This document shows, piece by piece, positions 57,578-64,000 of a DNA stretch of 64,000 nt. The notes beneath the pieces were generated by a model. The model made no database searches, was not told the DNA's origin, and worked only from the letters and a program-made list of their open reading frames with translations. Source of the DNA: Chloroflexi bacterium OLB15 (GTDB lineage Bacteria > Chloroflexota > Anaerolineae > Aggregatilineales > Phototrophicaceae); contig LMZS01000119.1 of assembly GCA_001567085.1 (NCBI GenBank), positions 1-64,000 on the forward strand. The letters run 5' to 3'. Numbering within the stretch: the first letter of the stretch is position 1; each line of letters begins with the position of its first letter. The position numbers and the translations under genes were made by a program.

Positions 57578-59695
57578 TTAGTTGAGTTGTGAGAGGGTGA
57601 GCTGATACGTACCGGTTGTTCCGCCGTATGGCCCCCCGTAATGTGTCGCAATGATAATATACTGTCCATCGGCTGGCAAGGTGAAGTTAGCGATGAGCGA
57701 GTTCGTATTTTCGCCTACAACAGCATCATCATTGCTGGCAATTGCAACGCCAGTTGGCCCAACCAGATATAGGGTGGGATCCAGCGTTCCCGATGTGTTA
57801 TTCATGGCGATATTCACGACATCGCCGGCAGTGCCATCAAAAACGAAGACATCGAAACGATTTTCGGTCGTAATCGTGCCTGTCACCGGCACATTAGGCG
57901 CGATTTCGGGCGCAGTTGCTACCTCCGGCTGGAAGTTAATATCCTGCAAGCCGCGAACGACGCCGCCGGGACCTGGCATGGTCGAGCCATCCGCCGCGAT
58001 TTCAAAGCTGGTGAGGAAGCGCTCGCCTTCCAATGGCTGGGCGGTAGCGCTGTAGATGGTCTGACCATCCTTCAAAACATACAGATTGAAATTCACCGGC
58101 GTGGTATCGTCGCAATCGTTCTGGTACCAGACTTCTACTTCATAGGAACCGGCGCGCGGGGTCACGGTGGTCGGCCATACAATATAGGAATATGGCGCGC
58201 CTTCTGCCTGCGTACAGTTCACATTCCCGAAAGCTAGCAGTTCCCCACCGCTGGGAATGGATGGAGAGTCGTCATACACCGCATCGCCTGCCGGGTCACG
58301 CACCAGAAGCTGTAAGTCAGCATTCGTATTCCACACCAGCAAGACCTGAAGCGAGCCGGGGGTAATGCTTTCGGTGAAGTTATCCGGCAAATCCAGATCA
58401 GCCGAAGTTAGCCCAATCTGGAACTCGCCTTCAGTTGCGCCAAGCGATTTGGCATAACGGGATACCACTAGATAATACGTGCCAGCATTCGGCAGCAGCG
58501 CGTTGGTTAGCGCGGAATTGGTATTGCCCACCGCCGCATCGTCATTTTCGCGCTCAATATTTCCGCTGCTATCTACCAACGCTAAATAGGTATCCAGACT
58601 GCCGGAAACAGCATTTACGCTGATGCCGTAAAGAAGGTCAGATGCAGCCGTAAAGCTGTACACTTGATACGGCAGTTCATTCGTGATCACGCCATTTAGC
58701 ACATCACCAACGGCAATTGGCTGGGCAGCGGCCATTAGTTCTGGGAAAGACGCGGGCAGAATATTCGTGAGGACAATGCCGCCGTTGTTATTCAGGCTGG
58801 CCGTGCCATCAGCTTCAAGGGAGAAACCCACGACGTAAACATCGCCGGGGTTCACCGTCGCCTCAACCGGGCCCAGTTCAGTGCCATCCACATTGATGCT
58901 CAAGCTAAAGGACGCGGCGGCATCGTTATTGCACGACTGCTGGAAATACACCAGCACTTCGTAACTACCGGTTGAAACACCGCCCGGCGGCCATGTCGCG
59001 GTTTCTGCCGCTGGCGCAGTAGCAACGGCACATCCCTGATTGATATTCGGGCTAAGCGAGCCGCCGCTAGCAATTTGCGGGGTACGCCAATACAGCGAAC
59101 CGCCAACCGGATCGCGCACTTCAAGGTCAAGATCGTCAGTCGTCGGCCAACTTAGCGTGACCTGAATGCCCGATGTCGTGACAACCTGGGTGACCGGTTC
59201 AAGCGTCGTTCCGGGCGTTGTGCCGGTATCGCTAGCCGCTTCTGGCGTCGCTGTAGCTGCGGGCTGTTCGATTGTTTCAACTTCGCCGGTAAGGACATCA
59301 ACAACGATGGTAAATTCAACATCTACCGCAGAATTGACATTCCCCGCCTTGAGCACAGTGATGTAATACGTGCCAGCGGCAGGCAGTTCCACGTTGCTCA
59401 GAACCAGCTCGCCATCCACATCCGTATCAATGGCTTGCGCCACAGGTTGGGCGGCAGCATCCGTCACGGTGATGATTAGCGGAACACCGAGAGAATTGAC
59501 GGTAGAGATAGCAATTGTTTCATCTCCGGCAGCCTCAAAAGTATAGGCCTGCGTCACGCTGGAGAGATTCAGCGAGCCGGTGCGCGGCGTTCCAGCCACA
59601 AGCGCACGCGAGTCCTGCGCGAATACGGCACCAGCAAATACCGCTAACCAGACAAAAAGCATCAGCAGCCATAACGATTGCTGTCTCGATTTCAT
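57578..59695 (-). CDS. Secreted protein with bacterial pre-peptidase C-terminal (PPC) domain repeats
   Basis: A signal peptide (LWLLMLFVWLAVFAGAVFA) and AGGAGG site mark the start. The 705-residue body alternates two domain types: PPC-like beta-sandwiches (about residues 35-130, 330-440 and 605-705, with SLDTYLALVDSSGNIERENDD and the ends AGTYYLVVSRY and DGQYIIIATHYG) and a second repeated unit (about 170-300 and 460-590, LSWPTTDDLDLEVRDPVGGS against LLVWNTNADLQLLVRDPAGD) with paired cysteines. PPC domains usually follow secreted peptidases; here no catalytic domain is seen, so it may be a binding or structural surface protein. It is cotranscribed with envelope genes. Confidence 0.85.
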   Translation of the reverse strand: MKSRQQSLWLLMLFVWLAVFAGAVFAQDSRALVAGTPRTGSLNLSSVTQAYTFEAAGDETIAISTVNSLGVPLIITVTDAAAQPVAQAIDTDVDGELVLSNVELPAAGTYYITVLKAGNVNSAVDVEFTIVVDVLTGEVETIEQPAATATPEAASDTGTTPGTTLEPVTQVVTTSGIQVTLSWPTTDDLDLEVRDPVGGSLYWRTPQIASGGSLSPNINQGCAVATAPAAETATWPPGGVSTGSYEVLVYFQQSCNNDAAASFSLSINVDGTELGPVEATVNPGDVYVVGFSLEADGTASLNNNGGIVLTNILPASFPELMAAAQPIAVGDVLNGVITNELPYQVYSFTAASDLLYGISVNAVSGSLDTYLALVDSSGNIERENDDAAVGNTNSALTNALLPNAGTYYLVVSRYAKSLGATEGEFQIGLTSADLDLPDNFTESITPGSLQVLLVWNTNADLQLLVRDPAGDAVYDDSPSIPSGGELLAFGNVNCTQAEGAPYSYIVWPTTVTPRAGSYEVEVWYQNDCDDTTPVNFNLYVLKDGQTIYSATAQPLEGERFLTSFEIAADGSTMPGPGGVVRGLQDINFQPEVATAPEIAPNVPVTGTITTENRFDVFVFDGTAGDVVNIAMNNTSGTLDPTLYLVGPTGVAIASNDDAVVGENTNSLIANFTLPADGQYIIIATHYGGPYGGTTGTYQLTLSQLN

Positions 59696-59831
59696 GGAGA
59701 TAGCGCCTCCTGACTTCCGACGAACCGGGTGTAAAGTTTCGGCTCAATATGAGGTTAGTTTATCTGAAACGGCATTTAGGCGCTATCAGCAAACCCAACG
59801 CTTGACCAACGGGCAACGGGTTACTGCTACG

Positions 59832-61112
59832 CTAAGATGAGCCTGCGGGCACCGGCGTTGAAGCCACGCTCAACTCGATAAACGTGGTCGTTCCTTCAAC
59901 CACATTGACGATTGCCGTCACCCGCTGGCCGCCAATATCTGCGACAACTTCATGGCGACCAACGGGCACATCCCCGATCACGAAATTTTCCTGCCATTGA
60001 GGATCAGGATTCACATCTACGCCGCTGTTCTGATAGATATAAGTCGTCGTGGTATTCACCACCTGGCCGGTAGCCCGGCTGCGCACCGTCACATCCGCAT
60101 CCTGCACCAGGCCGCCGCTGGCGTTGGTTACCCGACCTGCGATGGTACCCGTGCCAACGTAAGGCACCATCCACAGCGCGGGGTTGTAGGTATTGGCGTA
60201 ATTGGGCACATCGCTGCTGCCAGCCTCACCCAAACGCACCTCAAAATGAACGTGCGGGCCGGTAACGCGGCCTGTATTTCCTACAAGACCAATCGCATCT
60301 CCAGCTTCCACCCGCTGCCCAGGTTGAACATTGACCAGCGCAAGATGGGCATACAATGTGAAAACCGGACGGCCTTCATAGCCAAAATCATGCTGAATGA
60401 CCACGACATTACCATAGCTGTAAGTATCCTGAAATGCGCCGCCGCTGGTGCGCAGCCCATCCGCCGCCCAAACAACCGTGCCAGCGCCAGCCGCGCGCAC
60501 GGTTTCGCCAATCTGATTCGGCATGTCTATGCCAGCGTGGATACGGTAATTCTCGCCCTCTGGCCCATCCGAGCCGTAGGGGTAATAGAACAAGCCGCGA
60601 TTATTGGCATTGGAATCGACTGGACGCTGCATCCAGTAATGATCGCGCCCAAGCGGATCACGCGAGAGCGGCGGGATCAACGGCGGCGGCTGCCAGCTTT
60701 GCGGCGGCTGTGTGACATAAATCTGCGTCAGCGGGATCACCGTTTCAACGACCGGCGCGGTGGGCAGCGGCGGCGTTGGCGTGGCGGCGATAAACGGCGT
60801 AACTTCGGCAGCATTGAAGGAATTGAGATTTTGCGCGGGCAGCAGCGTCGCCTGATCATCCATGGATAACGTGGGCGGCACAAACGGCGCGGTAGGAATG
60901 CCAATGGTAGGCAGCGGGGTGCTATCGCTGCCAAAGCCCTGCTCAAGGATCACTTGCCAGGCATTGACTTCGGTAGCCACCTGAATTTGTGTTGGCACAA
61001 TCACGCGCGCTGGCGCTTCCGGGCGTATGTTCTGCCAGATGATCACGCCAAAAATGATGACGCCAATGATCACCAGTGTTATCGCTGGAATACCGTTCCC
61101 ACCCTGGCGCAT
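59832..61112 (-). CDS. Membrane-anchored M23 family metallopeptidase
   Basis: One transmembrane helix (residues about 8-26) is followed by a Pro/Thr-rich stalk and a LytM/M23 endopeptidase domain: first zinc motif RIHAGIDMPNQIGE (H and D), then YAHLALVNVQPGQRV and VTGPHVHFEVRLGE, whose HxH supplies the other zinc histidine. The C terminus (about 330-426) is a carboxypeptidase regulatory-like beta domain (IAGRVTNASGGLVQDADVTV). M23 enzymes cut peptidoglycan cross-links, but in Chloroflexota peptidoglycan varies, so a regulatory (EnvC-like) or protein substrate is possible. Active-site residues appear intact. Confidence 0.92.
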   Translation of the reverse strand: MRQGGNGIPAITLVIIGVIIFGVIIWQNIRPEAPARVIVPTQIQVATEVNAWQVILEQGFGSDSTPLPTIGIPTAPFVPPTLSMDDQATLLPAQNLNSFNAAEVTPFIAATPTPPLPTAPVVETVIPLTQIYVTQPPQSWQPPPLIPPLSRDPLGRDHYWMQRPVDSNANNRGLFYYPYGSDGPEGENYRIHAGIDMPNQIGETVRAAGAGTVVWAADGLRTSGGAFQDTYSYGNVVVIQHDFGYEGRPVFTLYAHLALVNVQPGQRVEAGDAIGLVGNTGRVTGPHVHFEVRLGEAGSSDVPNYANTYNPALWMVPYVGTGTIAGRVTNASGGLVQDADVTVRSRATGQVVNTTTTYIYQNSGVDVNPDPQWQENFVIGDVPVGRHEVVADIGGQRVTAIVNVVEGTTTFIELSVASTPVPAGSS

Positions 61113-61158
61113 ATGCTTATCCGGCTAGCCTCCGTCCGTCGTTGGCTGAAGTTCACCT

Positions 61159-63324
61159 TCAGACGGCGGATCTATAGGCGCGGGGCGTTGGCGGCGCTTC
61201 GGTTGGCTGGATAATCGCCGTTGGGGCAGCGTTTCCACCCGCGCTCACCGGGGTCGGAGCTGCGGTAGGCGCAAAGTTGATCAACGCGCCGGCGGTATAG
61301 ATTTCACGCATCGCCGTGTACCAATCCAAACCATCGGGGCGGTAAAACATCCAGAAATTGATAGAGTTGCTGTTGGCGCGCCAATCATCACCGGCAGCCA
61401 TCGGCGCCCAGCCATAATCACTGGCGAGCCGGGTGAAATCAATATAGTAGCCCTCAGGAAATATAGATTTGAGGCGGCCACCCTGATCATAGGCTTGAAC
61501 ATCGCCAGAAGTACGGCTGGCAAAGTCCCAGGGCATATGCCGCAGCGGTTCGCCAAGCTGCCCATCCTGAGCATCATCCGCAACACGCAGATATTGACGC
61601 CAGTAGGTTTCAACGCCGCGATCTTCGCGTACCACCTCCAGCGGCGGAGGGAAGCCGACAATCGAGTTGCGGGTAGTACTAAAAGCGCGTCCGGTCATGT
61701 GCCAGTTGCGGCGCTCAACGCCGGGTTCCGGCGGGCGCTCCAGCGGCCAGAAGGCATCATCCAACCGCCCCAGATAATCCCAACCCGCCTGTTCCAACGT
61801 GGCCTCACGCAATGCCACAAACGAATCGTTCACACGATCGCTTAAGACAGCCTGTTCAACTGTGACGCCGATATTGCTCAAAGCGAAAGGCGGGTCTTGA
61901 TTCAACTCGCTGACCTGTTCCACATACAGCGGCTCGCTGATAGGCGCAGGAAGGCTGCCAGCGTTGATGATCGCTGCTGGCAGCGGCGTGGCGCTCCACA
62001 CAACGCCTGATGCGCCAGCGGGCACCGAGATGATCGAGGTCATGGCGCCAGAGCCGCTAAACGGATTGGCGATGATCTGGTCACCATCGCTCGAACTAAC
62101 GGTATAAACCAGGCTGGAGCCATTGGGCGACCACGACGGCGCATGCCCGTAGGAAAGCACCTGCGGCATGGCTGAGGGATCATCCACTGGCTTCACGAAT
62201 ATCTTTTCAAAACCTTCATCAAAGGCGCTGTAAGCCAGCAAATCACCATCCGCGCCAGGGTACCACGCGGGGTAATCTTCCTGGCGTCCGGGCGTGTTGG
62301 TCACGTTGATGGTGGATTGATCATCCAGATTGAAAACGTAAATATCCTGATTGCCATCACGCCACGACACAAAAGCGATACGCCGTCCATCCGGCGACCA
62401 CGCGGGCGAGAAATCAGGCGTATCAGAATTTCCCGGAAGCCGTATCGGCGGCTCAGAGCCATCTGAACGCATGATGTAAATATCAAGGTTGTTCCCCTGA
62501 TAGCTCTCGTAAACCAGATACAAACCGTCTGGCGACCATGCAGGGCCAGCCTGAAATGAGAGGTCATAGGTTAAGCGAGTCTGCGTATTCGTATTCAGAT
62601 CGTTAACGTAGAGTTCCCAATTACCATCCTGATTTGAGGCATAAGCCAGACGCCTGTCATTCGGCGCAGGCGACCATGCGGGATCGCGCTCATCAGCAGG
62701 ATCATTGGTGAAGCGCAGCGGCGCGCGGCTGCCTACTGGCACAACCCAAATATCGGTTTGCCCTTTTTCACGCTGGGTATACGCCAAAGCGCCAAGCACA
62801 TCCAATACTTCAGGCAGAGGCGTGGCGGTGGGTACAGGCGTCGCCAGCACAGCCGGTGCGGGCGTATTCAAATCTGGAGCTGGTTGTTCAGAAGTTGGCA
62901 CAAACAGTTGATTTGCCGCGCCGCCGCCAGCGCTGGCGACTTGTAAGGGAGCAGTTCTTGCGGGGTTGGTAGCCCACAAAACAACCGCGATCAACGCCGC
63001 CAACAGGCCAACGGTGAGCAAGCTAAGCATTCGATTTTGACGTTTGAGCGGGTCTTCAACGATGGTAGCGTCAATTTCAGCGCGGGCAGCACGCCGAGCC
63101 ATCGTATTCGACATGGCGATGCTGCTTTGGCCGAAAGCGCGCCGAAACAGGTTCACAATCGCCAATAGAACCAGCGCGATCAGGCGAACAAACGGGCGTA
63201 GAATACGCCAGATCACCTGCCAGACAATAGAAATCCCCGCCAGCGTCTCATCAATGACAAGACTGGCAGATTTCAAAAGCACGACGCCAAAACGGTCAGT
63301 GAGGCGGTAAGCCCTTACGAGCAT
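61159..63324 (-). CDS. Membrane-anchored PD40/TolB-like beta-propeller protein
   Basis: The first ~70 residues contain amphipathic and hydrophobic helices (about 28-63), followed by a transmembrane helix at about residues 101-120 (LLTVGLLAALIAVVLWATNP) and a Pro/Thr spacer. Residues about 180-430 hold at least five PD40 blades, e.g. DPAWSPAPNDRRLAYASNQD, GPAWSPDGLYLVYESYQGNN and SPAWSPDGRRIAFVSWRDGN, the TolB-like propeller repeat. The C-terminal third (about 440-721) is a separate alpha/beta segment. No enzyme motif is seen. It lies 46 bases upstream of the M23 gene, probably the first gene of an envelope operon. Confidence 0.85.
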   Translation of the reverse strand: MLVRAYRLTDRFGVVLLKSASLVIDETLAGISIVWQVIWRILRPFVRLIALVLLAIVNLFRRAFGQSSIAMSNTMARRAARAEIDATIVEDPLKRQNRMLSLLTVGLLAALIAVVLWATNPARTAPLQVASAGGGAANQLFVPTSEQPAPDLNTPAPAVLATPVPTATPLPEVLDVLGALAYTQREKGQTDIWVVPVGSRAPLRFTNDPADERDPAWSPAPNDRRLAYASNQDGNWELYVNDLNTNTQTRLTYDLSFQAGPAWSPDGLYLVYESYQGNNLDIYIMRSDGSEPPIRLPGNSDTPDFSPAWSPDGRRIAFVSWRDGNQDIYVFNLDDQSTINVTNTPGRQEDYPAWYPGADGDLLAYSAFDEGFEKIFVKPVDDPSAMPQVLSYGHAPSWSPNGSSLVYTVSSSDGDQIIANPFSGSGAMTSIISVPAGASGVVWSATPLPAAIINAGSLPAPISEPLYVEQVSELNQDPPFALSNIGVTVEQAVLSDRVNDSFVALREATLEQAGWDYLGRLDDAFWPLERPPEPGVERRNWHMTGRAFSTTRNSIVGFPPPLEVVREDRGVETYWRQYLRVADDAQDGQLGEPLRHMPWDFASRTSGDVQAYDQGGRLKSIFPEGYYIDFTRLASDYGWAPMAAGDDWRANSNSINFWMFYRPDGLDWYTAMREIYTAGALINFAPTAAPTPVSAGGNAAPTAIIQPTEAPPTPRAYRSAV

Positions 63325-63443
63325 AGGCTTTTTCTACATGGCCTTAATCGGATTCGGGCTGAATTGTAAACGCGAACTGATTAGGCGGCAATTATATTCG
63401 TAAAGCCAACTATTCTGAGTACCCGATTGACGGGAAGCTCAGT

Positions 63444-63468
63444 TTGACATACGCTATCGGATAGAACA
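63444..63468 (+). promoter_or_regulatory. Possible promoter of the LysM protein gene
   Basis: A consensus -35 TTGACA (63444-63449) lies upstream, with CATATC (17-base spacer) or TATCAT (19-base spacer) as an imperfect -10. Confidence 0.3.
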
Positions 63469-63504
63469 TATCATTTTTATAACGTACGCCGAGGATGCCG
63501 CCTT

Positions 63505-64000
63505 ATGCGCAAGCTGCTGATGCTCATTGCTATGCTGGTTATTACCGCCTGTCTCATGGTCATGCCCACAGTTGCACAGGAAACAGCACAGATACATCTC
63601 GTTCAACCCGGCGAAAACCTGTTCCGCATTGCGGGCTATTACGGCACTGACGTGAACACCCTTGCCCAGTTGAATGGCATCACCAATACGTGGCAAATTT
63701 ACGCAGGGCAAACCTTGATCATCCCCCTGCCCGGCCAAACGGCTGTCGTCCCGGCAGAAGTGATACCGGTGGTGGCTGAAGCGCCAGTGGTAACCCAAAC
63801 CCATATTGTTCGGCGTGGTGAATATCTGGCATCTATCGCCCGGCAGTACGGCCTTGCGCCAGAACAGCTTGCCGCTTTGAATGGAATCACCAATCCCAAC
63901 CTGATTTATGCAGGTCAGGAATTGATCGTCACTGGCAGTGCCCAACCTGCGCCTGCCGCTGAGGTCATTCCGGTGCAAGCTGTTGCTATTGAAGTCGCTC
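63505..64000 (+). CDS. Secreted LysM-domain protein, 3' end outside window
   Basis: The ATG at 63505 follows GAGG and the frame runs off the right edge. After a signal peptide (LLMLIAMLVITACLMVMPTV) come two LysM domains of ~45 residues each: HLVQPGENLFRIAGYYGTDV to LNGITNTWQIYAGQTLII, and HIVRRGEYLASIARQYGLAP to LNGITNPNLIYAGQELIV, joined by a Pro/Val/Glu linker. LysM binds N-acetylglucosamine polymers such as peptidoglycan. The missing C terminus may hold a catalytic domain. It is divergent from the PD40-M23 operon. Confidence 0.9.
   Translation, partial: MRKLLMLIAMLVITACLMVMPTVAQETAQIHLVQPGENLFRIAGYYGTDVNTLAQLNGITNTWQIYAGQTLIIPLPGQTAVVPAEVIPVVAEAPVVTQTHIVRRGEYLASIARQYGLAPEQLAALNGITNPNLIYAGQELIVTGSAQPAPAAEVIPVQAVAIEVA

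Overview
The window looks like chromosomal DNA from a Chloroflexota bacterium, probably Anaerolineae-like. This is an inference from gene content, not from a marker tree. Pointers are Pro/Thr-rich 'PTNTP'-type linkers on exported proteins, an archaeal-type mevalonate gene set, many FHA, class III cyclase, CHAT and PD40 signalling or surface proteins, a moderately GC-rich composition and no lipopolysaccharide genes. I see no tRNA, rRNA, CRISPR array, insertion sequence or phage gene.

Region 1 (1-9.7 kb, all minus strand) is a signalling block. In transcription order it holds a MinD-like ATPase, two small proteins, a soluble-adenylyl-cyclase-like protein (two cyclase domains plus an ATPase), an ECF sigma factor, its probable membrane anti-sigma factor, a PrsW-type intramembrane protease fused to a cyclic-nucleotide-binding domain, a second cyclic-nucleotide-binding protein, a small membrane-anchored protein and a calcium-binding-repeat surface protein. 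Together they suggest a cyclic-nucleotide-gated route to sigma-factor release, the most novel candidate system here. Two perfect CRP-type palindromes lie in intergenic DNA nearby (9857 and 16270).

Region 2 (9.9-17.6 kb) has a giant RND transporter with an enlarged, internally repetitive periplasmic region, a serine-palmitoyltransferase-like enzyme, a small membrane protein and a polysaccharide deacetylase. Region 3 (17.7-22 kb) is the upper mevalonate pathway: HMG-CoA reductase, archaeal-type HMG-CoA synthase, a thiolase homologue whose nucleophile position is Asp, a vestigial zinc-ribbon peptide and a DUF35 OB-fold protein. Tandem TTGAGAG-type repeats precede both of its transcription units and the divergent deacetylase gene.

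Region 4 (22.2-41.3 kb) is mostly housekeeping: hppA, a YraN-type protein, miaA, an FHA-winged-helix regulator, a glutamine synthetase, an amidohydrolase-CYTH fusion, a membrane/EEP-phosphatase protein, rnc, fabF, a moaD-moaE fusion, moaC, ftsY, prfB and a CHAT protease with a membrane anchor and CARDB domain. Region 5 (41.3-55.9 kb) holds a solitary rpoC with its own promoter and attenuator-like leader, a secreted propeller-like protein, a clan GH-A glycosidase, a gyrA/parC-type gene, rel, moeA and a VKOR-family gene. Region 6 (55.9-64 kb) holds an S1-domain protein and exported cell-envelope proteins (lipoprotein, PPC repeats, M23 peptidase, PD40 propeller), ending in a LysM protein cut by the window edge.

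Four conserved genes (thiolase, EEP protein, rnc, ftsY) each carry a one-base deletion at a short homopolymer. This looks more like consensus-sequence error than gene decay, and protein lengths in this window should be read with that in mind.
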